DNA from: Brienomyrus brachyistius
Lineage: Eukaryota; Chordata; Actinopteri; Osteoglossiformes; Mormyridae
Assembly (NCBI RefSeq): GCF_023856365.1
Contig: NW_026042843.1
Span: forward strand, 1-64,000
Reading direction: 5' to 3'
Length of the DNA: 64,000 nucleotides
Part shown: positions 11,861 to 23,079 of the stretch, one piece after another
How positions within the stretch are numbered: position 1 is the first letter of the stretch
Layout: every line of letters begins with the position of its first letter
Program-made: the position numbers and the translations under genes
The notes under the pieces: model-generated
Told to the model about the DNA's origin: nothing
Seen by the model: only the letters and a program-made list of their open reading frames with translations
Database searches by the model: none

Positions 11861-12190
11861 TAAACTCCACACACCTAGAGATGCAATGTGCCTTCTCGCG
11901 TGGTGTTCCTGCAGAGGGAGTCTGTGAGTGCTGGAGATTGGGGGAGGGGGCAGTGTGGCTATGTCTGCTCTGTGTTCCTCCAGACGAGCAAAGAAGCTGT
12001 TTAGCTCCTTTGCTAAAAGGGCGTTGCTGTTAACAGTGACGGTGTTGTTGCCTTTGAAGTTTGTAATGTGTTGTATTCCCTGCCACACCCACTGTGGGTT
12101 GTTGTATGTGAAGTAGACCTCTATTTTCTGTTTCTCTGCCTGCCTGGCAACCTTGATGCCCCTATTCAGGTTAGCTCTGGCTGCACTCTG
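11861..12190 (-). mobile_element. L2-like LINE, pre-RT fragment
   Basis: The minus-strand reading NPQWVWQGIQHITNFKGNN, then LAKELNSFFARLEEHRADI, is the conserved region just upstream of the RT domain in fish L2/Rex1-like LINEs. The frame is open, but the endonuclease and the RT palm are missing. Confidence 0.65.
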
Positions 12191-12425
12191 TGTTCTTGAC
12201 TGCGCTGTCTTGTCCTGTAGTATTGTATTGTTGCTCTTGTGTTTATCTTGCACTTTCTCCCTCTGTTTGTGCTCCTTTCACTCTGTATAGTTCTATCTTG
12301 CCCGCACTTGTGTCATCTTGTGTTGTTTCTGTTTTTCTTCTTTGTGTTGCACCGTGGTCCAGGAGGAACAATGTTTCCTTTCACTGTGTACTGTGTATAT
12401 TGCTGAAATAACAATAAACCCACTT
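12191..12425 (+). mobile_element. L2-like LINE 3' UTR
   Basis: A pyrimidine-rich tail ending TTCACTGTGTACTGTGTATA then TGAAATAACAATAAACCCAC, the usual end of fish L2-like LINEs on the + strand. It is oriented opposite to the RT fragment on its left, so the two are separate insertions or the product of an inversion. Confidence 0.55.
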
Positions 12426-12577
12426 GACCACCTGCCTCAATTCATCCTGAAGAGTTTTCCAATGTTGTTCAAAGGTCTGTTTGTTTCGAGTGAAGGACAC
12501 GCCCCTGGACGTGCTGGATAAGGGGACCACAGATCAGTGTCCTCAGTCCTGCTTCTCCCTTCAAAGCTGAGAGGAAG

Positions 12578-14765
12578 ATGACCCGCCTGCTGCTTCTGGT
12601 TTTGGCTTATGGAGCTCTGCTTATCTCCACAGAGGCCCAGCAAGATTACCACAGTCTCCCTGCACTCACAAGACGGCCATTAAACTCGCAGTCGAAAATG
12701 CTCATCAAGGAACCCGTCAGCACATGAATTTCTATAACATCCAGGGCCGTCCGAAGGTAACTGCTGAGAAAGTGTTTACAAAAGTGTGAAACTTTCATCA
12801 TCTGCAAGCTGAACTAATGAGTATCACATTGATTTTGATGTTTTAATTTCAATGCATATGATGCTTAATGTCTCTTCACAATGAAAGTGATGGTTGTATA
12901 TCTCAGCCCTGGTCAATTTTACCTTCTCACAGTTTCTCTCTGAATCTGCTGCAGTCAAGTCTGTGACAGTTTGCCATTTTTTGGGTGATTATTGTTTGTT
13001 ATATTGCCTTTAAAACAGTTGTAGGCAATTTTGTATATAACGTGTTTATGTGATTTAGATCAGCAGTGAATACATTGACATTGAGATTCTCTTGAGAGCA
13101 ACAAAATGTCCAAAGTCAACTGCAACAGACCATCGGGCTGACTGTATTTTCATGGACAAGAGGGTAAGTAAAGAGTCACTGTGACTGTGAGCATTGGACA
13201 TATCAGTTAGCAAATTAATTTAGGTTCATGTTAACTTTTTTGATGCCCTGCGGGGGAAAGTTAGCCAACAATAAAGTAACAAATACATAGGTGGCCTCAA
13301 AGAGCCAGTTCCTTCACCTTATTCTCAAATTTTAGTAGGTTTACAGGCTTAAAGGCTGGATTACCAGGCAGAAGCAAATGCTAATCATCTGAGGGGTGAC
13401 CTGTAGATTATGCTTCGAGCTATGAACCCTAGCTGGCCTTATTTAAAGACCTGTGGGCTGTACTACAAAGCGGGTTTTACATACCCAGAGTTAACTCAAT
13501 CGAGCCAGGTTAACTAAAACTCATTGTTGAAATCAGCCTTAAATGGCAGTGTGGTGTTTTGTGGTGAAAGGGCAGGACTTAACTCTTGTTTTAATTAGAA
13601 AGCCAGTAATTAAACCTGGTCAGAGCAGGGTAGATGTGCAGTGTGAATTACCCTTTAAATTTACCTCTTTAAATAGTGAACTACAGGACCACTTAGCTTG
13701 ATCGGAGGACAGTATTTTAATACAGAGCAGTGTTCAGTTAAACGGGATTTGTTGTTCATACTTTTAGATGAACTTGCTTTGTATAATATAGCCTTATGGT
13801 GACCCTGCTTTGGAAGCTCTTTCCTCTAAAATTGTTCTGTGTCATTAAACCCTGCACTCCAGCAGCTCTGCCTTAAATCATTAGATATATCTTTACTACA
13901 CCTTCTCTCACTGTATTTATTGCCCACCACTCTTTAAATACTGTTTTTGTGTGTCTGTGTGTTTTTGCAGCCATTCATTAACTGTAGAGTTTGCAGCAGA
14001 CGGTCTGGTAATGATCTTACACATCCATCAAATGACTGTGTACCAAACAAGAAAGTGGATGAAGTAAGTGTAGAGAGTCTTAGCATTATGGAAATGTAAC
14101 AGGTGTGTGAATTGTGTCTAAACATGTGGTTAAACTTTGATTGTGTTTGTACATGCAAAAATTTGATCAGAGTACTGTTTATTAATGACAATGTTACTTT
14201 TAATCTGAACAACAGTGGCAGCACCAAGGAAAAGCTTGGGGGGGGGGGCTCTAGCTCCTCCTCCAATGACCATAGTACCCCCACAGCACCCCCAAAATAT
14301 TGGTTTCATTTTTTCTTTAACTATCTGTAAAATCTGTATATTGTGTAAGACATTTTTGCGGTTTTTACAGCATACTTGTAGTGTATTTTTTCTTCAAAGT
14401 ACACATAGAGGCTCTGTGAGCTAGACGTTAGAATTTCATATTTTATCCTATTTTATCCATGCTGTAGCTTATCGTGCTGTGTGCTTCTATACACCATCTA
14501 CATAAGCTGAAAAGCTAAAGCACCCGGTCTAAATAATCTCACTCCCCTATAGCACCTGTAGCATTAAGTCACTGGCGCTGCCACTGCTGAATAAACGACT
14601 CCAATCTGACTAAACCGCTTAACTTTTCCTCCCCATGTTACATTTCAGGACAAACGACGTAATATGTGTCCTTCTGATAAACCTCTTCTCAGACCTAAAA
14701 CTGCCTTGGCTTCCAAGGACACTAAAGAAGCTGAAGGAGACCGTCTGACTGTTTCTGATGGCTGA
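12578..14765 (+). CDS. rarres2-like: Chemerin (RARRES2)-like gene, 4 exons, exon-1 frame broken
   Basis: Coding exons are 12578-12756, 13059-13163, 13971-14063 and 14649-14765 (TGA). All have GT-AG borders and all introns are phase 0. Exon 1 gives a signal peptide (MTRLLLLVLAYGALLISTEA) and then a cystatin-fold start (AIKLAVENAHQGTRQHMNFY). Exon 2 carries ATKCPKSTATDHRADC, exon 3 PFINCRVC and NDCVPN, and exon 4 NMCPSD. The six cysteines with a central CxxC fit chemerin better than the four-cysteine cathelicidins. Chemerin is a secreted attractant and adipokine precursor that is activated by C-terminal cleavage. Exon 1 is 179 bp, not a multiple of 3. The signal-peptide frame and the cystatin frame differ by one base near 12660-12672, so this is either a real pseudogenising deletion or an assembly error. 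Exons 2-4 are intact, which argues for recent loss or error. The introns hold no other gene that I can see. Confidence 0.62.
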
Positions 14766-14789
14766 TGGTCCTGCAATGTGGACCAGAGG

Positions 14790-14945
14790 AGGAAACTGGG
14801 AGGGAAAATGCTTTGCTTTATATCATGCCCACCCAAAGCCCCCAGTGAGTAAGCCATAGGCGCCGATAGGATGGAAAAACTCCCAAGAAGGAAGAAACCT
14901 TGGGAGGGACCAAACTCAAAGGGGGAGCCCATCCTCCTGGGGCCG
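14790..14945 (-). mobile_element. L2-like LINE 3' UTR fragment
   Basis: The minus strand carries the same 'AGGATGGGCTCCCCCTTTGA' and 'GGTTTCTTCCTTCTTGGGAG' body as the LINE tail at 46640-46760. It sits immediately downstream of the chemerin-like stop codon and probably forms part of that gene's 3' flank. Confidence 0.6.
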
Positions 14946-15212
14946 GCAAAGTGTAGGTGCAGGATCACAAAAAAACTTGACGAGAGAAACGAGAGAATTC
15001 GACTGTCCCTCACAAAAACTGTAAAGTTTTAGTGGCTAAATTGCTTTTTCTATGCCTTTTCAAACAGGAGGAGATTTGTTTGGCTATACGTAGAAATTTT
15101 CTATACAATTTAGACAGCACAGAATCATTAACCTACTTTAATGCATTTATTAATACAACCACATATTTCACACATTTTGACATCAGTCATGCAGTGAAGA
15201 TACAGTCTCTTT

Positions 15213-15420
15213 ATTTCTTGACGCCAACCCTCCCCATTAATCCGGGCTTGGGACCGACACCTAGTTGAGCTGGCTTTCTCCCTTAAGTGGCTGGGTTAGG
15301 CTAAACTATGCACATATTTATGAAGACTACTATAAATTTATAAAGACCTCCCTAAATATGTAGTCTAACAAAACGCAGTTTAAAGAAGGTAGCCTACCTG
15401 GTAAACAAAGAAATTAAAAG
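15213..15420 (-). repeat. Repeat R3, copy 1
   Basis: About 200 bp whose reverse complement occurs at 28745-28945, sharing AACCCAGCCACTTAAGGGAG, GGTAGGCTACCTTCTTTAAA and CTCTTTATTTCTTGACGCC. The class is unknown. No coding frame is shared between the copies. Confidence 0.7.
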
Positions 15421-15928
15421 GCCCACAGCATATAATCGGGCTATATCCAAGCAGTTTTTAAGAACGTAACCTACATGGCGAAATTGAATTACTTTCTGGA
15501 CCAACAAACGCAACCAGACATGAACATTATGCACCTTCCTAGTCTTGATGTATGTCGTCATACAGATGAGGACGTTAAGGCAGCCTTTAGGTCCGACCCA
15601 TCATGCACTGCAGTTTTTTGCAAATTCCTCAGATGGAAAACCATTAAATACCTCTTCTATTACCTTATATTACCTTATATTCATGTAATAAATATACAAA
15701 TATCAATTAGTTGGAAATCAGCCAGACAGACGTAATTACTACAAATGGTTTCCACTGTATTTGTGACTCTGAGTGCCGCAGGCTTGGATGCAGTGCCGCA
15801 CCATTTTGGGCATGCACTGGCATGCACTGGCCAATCATGTAGCACTTCTCTCATAAATATTAATGAGACATCACCTACCACCCTGCAAAAAAGAAATTTG
15901 CCGCTCGTCCCCCTGCACATGAACCAAC
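15421..15928. other. No gene recognised
   Basis: Contains an 86-codon open frame from 15475 with no recognisable domain and no splice or promoter context, so I do not call it. It leads into the BED-like exon start at 15929. Confidence 0.3.
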
Positions 15929-16054
15929 ATGGCTGTCTCAACCAGCGGAGCTCCGGAGCCTCTGGAGAAACACGCGGCAAAAAAGGCTCGCATACGGTCT
16001 TCCAGAGTTTGGGAATACTTCAGTCATGACACCTTTTCTGCGCCTCTACTGTAG
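15929..16054 (+). pseudogene. BED zinc-finger (ZBED/hAT transposase) N-terminal relic
   Basis: An ATG-initiated frame of 41 codons ending in TAG. It begins MAVSTSGAPEPLEKHAAKKA and reaches RSSRVWEYFSHDT. The basic RSS followed by VWEYF is how BED-type zinc fingers of fish hAT transposases begin, but the frame stops before the first zinc-binding CxxC. No transposase DDE region follows within the window, so this is a truncated relic or a gene fragment captured by an element. Confidence 0.45.
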
Positions 16055-16669
16055 CTGGCGTTAATGACGCTGTTTCAGCCATTTTATATTTTCTGTTTAC
16101 TTATTCTGTCATGTAAGACTGAGACAAATTATCGTTTACGACTATTCTTACACACTGTAGCCTGACTTGCTGACTTAAGTAAGCTTAACTATAAGCTACC
16201 TTTGCTAGTGTTTGTGAATAACATGTTTCTCTAGTTATGAAATTATTCCATGTTTTAGCATCTGTTTCAACATTAAAGTCAAATTGGTATATTGAAATAT
16301 GTAAAAACTATTGAACTATTAGCTTAAGTCTAACATAGAAAATCCTACTGAATCTCTTAAGATTTTCCTTTTTTGTTAATGCACTAATGTTTAAGAAGTG
16401 TCTTAAATTGAATTTCAGATTTGTGTGTGGGTGGGAGTGGGTGAATTGTATTAAATTCATACATTCATTCTTTTGGCTCAGACATTACTGACCTAAAACA
16501 AATTGAGGCATTGGGTAAGTGCTTAAATTAGCTACTAAATGGCAAAAAATATTCTAAATATCACATTTTCCATTCTTCGGTATAATTTTAATGAATCACC
16601 TATGCTGCCAAACATTAACGCATAGATTGTCACAACACTCTATGTTTTAGTTCTTCTTTATGTGTATAG
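16055..16669. other. No gene recognised
   Basis: AT-rich intergenic sequence ending in TATGTGTATAG, a plausible splice acceptor for the feature at 16670. Confidence 0.35.
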
Positions 16670-16959
16670 GACGGTGTGATGGTTCTGGTGGTGGGTGTGG
16701 CCGACGCTGCTCGCGATGTTTGGCTATGCTGCAGTCCCAGGGACCAAGTTGGAACACATTTCCACCTTCAAGCTTAGGTGGAAAAACGGCACCGAGACCC
16801 AGCAGCAGGACAACTTCTTGTCCAGACAACCAGCCCTGCTTCATCATTGAAGTAAGCCCTGTGAACAGGAGCGAGATGTACTTCTGCAGTGGATGTTATA
16901 GCGGAAAGAACATCCCCATCCTCACGTCTGCCGGAGTGCCCCCTCAAGTGGGTGTGTGA
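16670..16959 (+). pseudogene. Possible Ig-like domain relic
   Basis: After the possible acceptor TGTGTATAG, three short stretches in different frames resemble the core of one Ig domain. They are a cysteine strand (VWLCCSPRDQVGTHFH), a tryptophan strand (FKLRWKNGTETQQQDNF) and a VSPVNRSEMYFCSG strand in place of the usual DxxxYxC. Two frame changes would be needed to link them and the last frame ends at TGA 16957, so it is not a functional gene as read. The alternative is chance resemblance; a profile search is needed. Confidence 0.28.
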
Positions 16960-17004
16960 CTTAACTCGATGGATGAATTGGACAGAATGTACTGTTACTA
17001 GAGG

Positions 17005-17640
17005 TCGACCGATATGGGTTTTTCAAGTCAAGGGTCAGGCGATGGCCGATATATGCTGCTGATTTTTTTTGGCCGATAATTGGACGTTTTCCCCTCTATT
17101 TGCATGGTAAAATATCACACTAATAATAACAAACGATACACAAAATTTCTCAATTTAGCATTTATTGAATACTCAACTTGGAAACAATAACACATTTATA
17201 AACAATAAAAATAGCAGCATCAGAATCTCTGTTAGTGCACAATATAGCAGCAAACTCCTCATGTTTGACGGAAGGAAATTTGTAAACAATACAAAAAGGA
17301 ATAAGCATGTTATCTTTAGTTGTAATCCCACTTCCAGTCCCTGAGTCTTACTCACCACACTCATACTTCACAGCAAACAGACAGCAGTTAATTAACCAGA
17401 AGAGAAAAATGCAAAAACACAACAGAACTTGTAAATAATAACAAACTAATAGACAATAAAAATAGCAGCATCAGAATCTCTATTAGTGCCAAATATAGCA
17501 GCAAACTCCTCATGTCTGACGGAAGGAAAATTTGTAAATACACAAAGGAATGAGCACATCTTCAGTTTTAATCCCATTTCCAGTCCCTGAGTCTTCCTCA
17601 TCCCACAAGCAGGCAAGGCATGTCACCCCGGTTGTGTGAC
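17005..17640. repeat. Unclassified interspersed repeat with 253-bp internal duplication
   Basis: Begins GAGGTCGACCGATATGGGTT, a start seen in many fish DNA-element copies. AAAATAGCAGCATCAGAATC and the flanking ~110 bp occur at 17206 and again at 17459, a two-copy tandem of about 253 bp. The second copy runs directly into GCAGGCAAGGCATGTCACCC, which is the consensus of the 20-24 kb array. At 17639-17665 an 11-bp arm palindrome (CACTTATTTTA / TAAAATAAGTG) marks the junction with the next element. Confidence 0.5.
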
Positions 17641-17663
17641 ACTTATTTTATATAATAAAATAA

Positions 17664-18660
17664 GTGCCCCCTGCGGCCCCAGAGCCCGAGCAGCCGTCTC
17701 CGCTGCCTGCAGCTACCGCGCCCACGTCCGAGGCGCTTTCCCTGCCTGCAGCTCCCGGGCAGGCGCTCCCCTCTGCAGCCTGCAGCTCCAGTCCCTGGCC
17801 CCACTCCAGTCCCTTCTCCCCCTGTGACTCTGGTACCCTCACCCCGACGAGCCCGACCCCGGCCGCAGGTCCTTATGTCTGTGTCCCATAAGGGGAGAGG
17901 ACACAGACGCACGGCTGGGGTCCCACCCGCCCAGCCCCCTGGCTCGCCCTCCCTCGCCGGCGCTAGGGCTTGGTCGGCACCTGCGGGTCCTGGCCCTCCG
18001 GGTCGGCTGTCGTCTGCGGGTCCCCCTCCGCGGCCTCGTCGCCCTGCCTCGGTCCCTCCTCCGGCGTCTTATCGGTTGCCTGCGGGCCCCCCGACGGCGG
18101 CTCCTCATTCGCCTGCTGGTCCTCCCGCTCTGGCGTGTCGGAGGACGTCGCCGTCTGCTGCGGCTCCCCCTCTCTCCTTGCCCTCGCCAGGGTCCCTTCC
18201 AGCTCCTTCGTCCCCTTCCCTGGTCTCCCCTCCGACTCCCTCCTTCGTCCCTGCGTCTGTCCCTCACCCCGTCTCCTCGGCCCCTCCGGCTCCGGCCTCC
18301 CGGCCGCCTGCAGCCCTTCCGGCTGCCTCCCGTCGCCCGCTGGGTCTCCCTCGGGCTCCTCTTGGTTCCCCCTCCTTCTCTCCCTGGCCTCCCGTCTTTG
18401 TCCCTCCTGCCTCTGCTCCCCCTCGCTTTGTTCCTCCTGTCTCTGTCCCTCCTCTCTTTGTCCCTCGTCCCTCTGGCTTCTGCTCCTCTTTCCCCGATGT
18501 TCCCTTCGTTCACTCCCGGTCCTTTTGTCCTGCCTGTTCCCTCCGTGTCCCCCTTTCTGATCTGTTTCTCTGCCTTTCCTGTCTTATGTCAAGTCTTGTC
18601 CTGGCTCCTTCCCCTGTGCCAGTTCTGTCTGTCCGTTCTGTTCCCTGTCCCTCATTAATG
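17664..18660 (+). mobile_element. LTR-retrotransposon proline-rich region
   Basis: An extremely C/T-rich, purine-poor kilobase with a 307-codon frame (17824-18747) of Pro/Ser/Ala/Val-rich low-complexity sequence, for example PPASAPPRFVPPVSVPP. Fish Ty3/gypsy-type elements often carry such a stretch between pol and the 3' LTR. An LTR-like sequence follows directly at 18690, so I read this as the 3' part of one element and not a host extensin-like gene. The minus-strand Arg-rich frame over the same bases is its shadow. Confidence 0.5.
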
Positions 18661-18689
18661 AGGTTTTATATAGATATACATATATGCCC

Positions 18690-18915
18690 GGCTTGTCCGC
18701 TCCTCGTGTGTGCCACGCCCCCTGATTACCCACGTGTGCTTCCCTGATCGTCTCCTGCTTTGCCCGATTACTTTGATTAGTCATGACCTATTTTAAGTCC
18801 TGGTCTTACCTGTTTGCCCTGTCCGTCATTGTAGTTTGTCAATGCCTGCGTTCCGTCCTGCTCTACCCGCTCCGTTTCCCCGATTAAAGACCCGTTTTCA
18901 CAAACACAAAAAAAA
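18690..18915 (+). mobile_element. LTR-like sequence (family shared with 48012 and 57248)
   Basis: Starts ATGCCCGGCTTGTCCGCTCC, then TGTGCCACGCCCCCTGATTA, and ends near CCCGATTAAAGACCCGTTTT. The same block opens the solo LTR at 57248-57524 and, on the minus strand, the solo LTR at 48012-48276. No TG start or target duplication is preserved here. The Tc1 element begins about 20 bp beyond it. Confidence 0.6.
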
Positions 18916-18936
18916 CTATATGTATACATATACATA

Positions 18937-20105
18937 CACTGAACAAAAATATAAACGCAACACTTTTGTTTTTGCTCCCATTTTTCATGAGATGGACTTA
19001 AAGATCTACAATTCATTCCAGATACACAATATTACCATTTCTCTCAAACATTTCTCACAAATCAGTCTAAATGTGTGATAGTGAGCACTTCTGCTTTGCT
19101 GAGATAATCCATCCCACCTCACAGGTGTGCCACATCAAGATGCTGATCTGACATCATGGGTAGTGCACAGGTGTACCTTATACTGCCCACAATAAAAGGC
19201 CACCCTGGAATGTGCAGTTTTGTCTCACAGCAAAATGCCACAGATGCCACAAGCATTGAGGGAGCGTGCAATTGGCATGCTGACAGCAGGAATGTCAACC
19301 AGATCTGTTGCTCGTGCATTGAATGTTCATTTCTCAACCATAAGCCGTCTCCAAAGGCGTTTCAGAGAATATGGCAGTACATCCAACCGGCCTCACAACC
19401 GCAGACCACGTGTAACCACACCAGCCCAGGACCTCCACATCCAGCAGGTTCACCTCCAAGATCGTCTGAGACCAGCCACTCAGACAGATGATGCACGGCC
19501 CCATGTTGCAAGGATCTGTACACAGTTCTTGGAAGCTGAAAATGTCCCAGTTCTTGCATGGCCAGCATACTCACCGGACATGTCACCCGTTGAGCATGTT
19601 TGGGATGTGCTTGACCGGCGTATACGACAGCGTGTACCAGTTCCCACTAATATCCAACAACTTCGCACAGCCATTGAAGAGGAGTGGACCAACATTCCAC
19701 AGGCCACAATTGACAATCTGATAAACTCTATGCGAAGAAGATGTGTTGCATTGTATGAGGCAAATGGTGGTCACACCAGATACTGACCGGTTCTGAGTCC
19801 CCAGACCCCCAATAAAGCAAAAAACTGCACATTCCAGGGTGGCCTTTTATTGTGGGCAGTATAAGGTACACCTGTGCACTACCCATGATGTCAGATCAGC
19901 ATCTTGATGTGGCACACCTGTGAGGTGGGATGGATTATCTCAGCAAAGCAGAAGTGCTCACTATCACACATTTAGACTGATTTGTGAGAAATGTTTGAGA
20001 GAAATGGTAATATTGTGTATCTGGAATGAATTGTAGGTCTTTAAGTCCATCTCATGAAAAATGGGAGCAGAAACAAGAGTGTTGCGTTTATATTTTTGTT
20101 CAGTA
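18937..20105 (+). mobile_element. Tc1-like transposon with ~280-bp TIRs, internally deleted
   Basis: The ends are CACTGAACAAAAATATAAAC and its inverse, TATATTTTTGTTCAGTA, flanked by TA. The inverted repeats are near-perfect for about 280 bp on each side (18937-19218 and 19826-20105), running inward to the CTGCACATTCCAGGGTGG block. The only gene between them is a shortened transposase (19220-19786). A 3' half of the same family lies at 34394-34905. The element is 1.17 kb and non-autonomous. Confidence 0.9.
19220..19786 (+). CDS. Tc1-family transposase with in-frame catalytic-core deletion
   Basis: The 188-codon frame lies wholly between the long TIRs. Residues ~8-60 form the paired-like helix-turn-helix (GMLTAGMSTRSVARALNVHF then STISRLQRRF) with a basic linker. 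At residue ~90 the frame jumps from DRLRPAT to QTDDARPHVARICTQFLE, which belongs to the second-Asp region of the DDE core. It then continues to WPAYSPDMSPVEHVWD with the catalytic Glu, and ends GGHTRY. Full transposases of this family are usually about 330 residues. The first catalytic Asp and roughly 140 residues are missing, yet no stop has accumulated. It should bind TIRs but not cut, so it is potentially a dominant-negative DNA-binding product. Expression is unknown. Confidence 0.85.
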   Translation: MSHSKMPQMPQALRERAIGMLTAGMSTRSVARALNVHFSTISRLQRRFREYGSTSNRPHNRRPRVTTPAQDLHIQQVHLQDRLRPATQTDDARPHVARICTQFLEAENVPVLAWPAYSPDMSPVEHVWDVLDRRIRQRVPVPTNIQQLRTAIEEEWTNIPQATIDNLINSMRRRCVALYEANGGHTRY

Positions 20106-20107
20106 TA

Positions 20108-21017
20108 TATATTTATGGGTGTATCGAGACTAGATGGTCAGTATGGATAACTAAGGTGCACTAAAACTGGGTGAGCAGGCAAGGCATGTCACCCAGGTTG
20201 TGTGACAATTATTTTATATAAATGTATATATGTATATATATATTCCATCCACCATCCCTCCTTTACGGAGAACTGCGTTATTTTTATTGTCCATTACGAA
20301 AAAAATAAAAAAACTATATATATATATATATATATATACATATATATTTATGGGTGTATCGAGACTAGTTGGTCATTATGGATAACTAAGTTGCACTAAA
20401 ATTGGGTGAGCAGGCAAAGCATGTCACCCAGGTTGTGTGACAATTATTTTATATATATGTATGTATATATTCCATCCACCATCCCTCCTTTACGGAGAAC
20501 TGCGTTATTTTTCTTTTCTATTGCTAATAAAAAAACTATATATATGTACATATATATATATATATATATATGGGTGTATCGAGACTAGATGGTCAGTATG
20601 GATAACTAAGGTGCACTAAAATTGGGTGAGCAGGCAAGGCATGTCACCCAGGTTGTGTGACAATAATTTTATATATATGTATATATATATTCCATCCACT
20701 ATCCCTCCTTTATGGAGAACTGCGTTATTTTTATTGTCTATTGCAAAAAAAAACACAAAAAAACTATATATATATATATATATACACATATATATTTATG
20801 GGTGTATCGAGACTAGTTGGTCATTATGGATAACTAAGGTGCACTAAAATTGGGTGAGCAGGCAAGGCATGTCACCCCAGTTGTGTGACAATTATTTTAT
20901 ATAAATGTATATATATATTCCCTCCACCACCCCTCCTTTACGGAGGACTGCTTTATTTTTAATATCCATTGCGAAAAAAAAACACAAGAAAAAGAAAAAA
21001 TATCTATATATATATCT

Positions 21018-21065
<48 letters not shown>

Positions 21066-21252
21066 GTGTGTCGAGACTAGATGGTCAGTATGGATAACTG
21101 AGGTGCACTAAAATTGGGTGAGCAGGCAAGGCATGTCACCCAGGTTGTGTGACAATTATTTTATATATATGCATATACATATTCCATCCACCATCCCTCC
21201 TTTATGGAGAACTGCGTTATTTTTATTGTCTATTGCAAAAAAAAAACAGAAA

Positions 21253-21289
<37 letters not shown>

Positions 21290-21709
21290 TATTCATGGGT
21301 GTATCGAGACTAGATGGTCATTATGGATAACTAAAGTGCACTAAAATTGGGTGAGCAGGCAAGGCATGTCACCCAGGTTGTGTGACAATTATTTTATATA
21401 AATGTATATATATATATATATATTCCATCCACCATCCCTCCTTTACGGAGAACTGCGTTATTTTTCTTTTCTATTGCTAATAAAAAAACTATATATATAT
21501 ACATATATATTTATGGGTGTATCGAGACTAGATGGTCATTATGAATAACTAAGGTGCACTAAAATTGGGTGAGCAGGCAAGGCATGTCACCCCGGTTGTG
21601 TGACAATTATTTTATATATATATTCCATCCACCATCCCTCCTTTACGGAGGACTGCTTTATTTTTAATATCCATTGCGAAAAAAAAACACAAGAAAAAGA
21701 AAAAATATC

Positions 21710-21776
<67 letters not shown>

Positions 21777-22243
21777 GTGTGTCGAGACTAGATGGTCAGT
21801 ATGGATAACTAAAGTGCACTAAAATTGGGTGAGCAGGCAAGGCATGTCACCCAGGTTGTGTGACAATTATTTTATATAAATGTAATATATATATATATAT
21901 ATATATATATTCCATCCACCATCCCTCCTTTACGGAGAACTGCGTTATTTTTCTTTTCTATTGCTATAAAAAAACTATATATATGTACATATATATATAT
22001 ATATATATATGGGTGTATCGAGACTAGTTGGTCATTATGGATAACTAAGTTGCACTAAAATTGGGTGAGCAGGCAAGGATGTCACCCAGGTTGTGTGACA
22101 ATTATTTTATATATATATGTATATATATATTCCCTCCACCACCCCTCCTTTACGGAGGACTGCTTTATTTTTAATATCCATTGCGGAAAAAAAAACACAA
22201 GAAAAAGAAAAAATATCTATATATATATACATATATATATATA

Positions 22244-22277
<34 letters not shown>

Positions 22278-22381
22278 GGTGTGTCGAGACTAGATGATCA
22301 GTATGGATAACTAAAGTGCACTAAAATTGGGTGAGCAGGCAAGGCATGTCACCCAGGTTGTGTGACAATTATTTTATATAA

Positions 22382-22459
<78 letters not shown>

Positions 22460-22762
22460 CATCCACCATCCCTCCTTTACGGAGAACTGCGTTATTTTTC
22501 TTTTCTATTGCTAATAAAAAAACTATATATATGTACATATATATATATATTATATGGGTGTATCGAGACTAGTTGGTCATTATGGATAACTAAGTTGCAC
22601 TAAAATTGGGTGAGCAGGCAAGGCATGTCACCCAGGTTGTGTGACAATTATTTTATATATATATGTATATATATATTCCCTCCACCACCCCTCCTTTACG
22701 GAGGACTGCTTTATTTTTAATATCCATTGCGAAAAAAAAACACAAGAAAAAGAAAAAATATC

Positions 22763-22827
<65 letters not shown>

Positions 22828-23014
22828 GTGTGTCGAGACTAGATGGTCAGTATGGATAACTAAGGTGCACTAAAATTGGGTGAGCAGGCAAGGCATGTCA
22901 CCCAGGTTGTGTGACAATTATTTTATATATATGCATATACATATTCCATCCACCATCCCTCCTTTACGGAGAACTGCGTTATTTTTATTGTCTATTGCAA
23001 AAAAAAAACAGAAA

Positions 23015-23079
<65 letters not shown>

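Noticed and set aside
15475..15735. 86-residue plus-strand frame starting MAKLNYFLDQQ
   Set aside because: No domain, no splice or promoter context, and no second exon found nearby.
17839..18513. 224-residue Arg-rich minus-strand frame and a 196-residue plus frame in another phase
   Set aside because: All frames stay open because the DNA is extremely C/T-rich; they overlap the proline-rich LTR-element region and show no domain.
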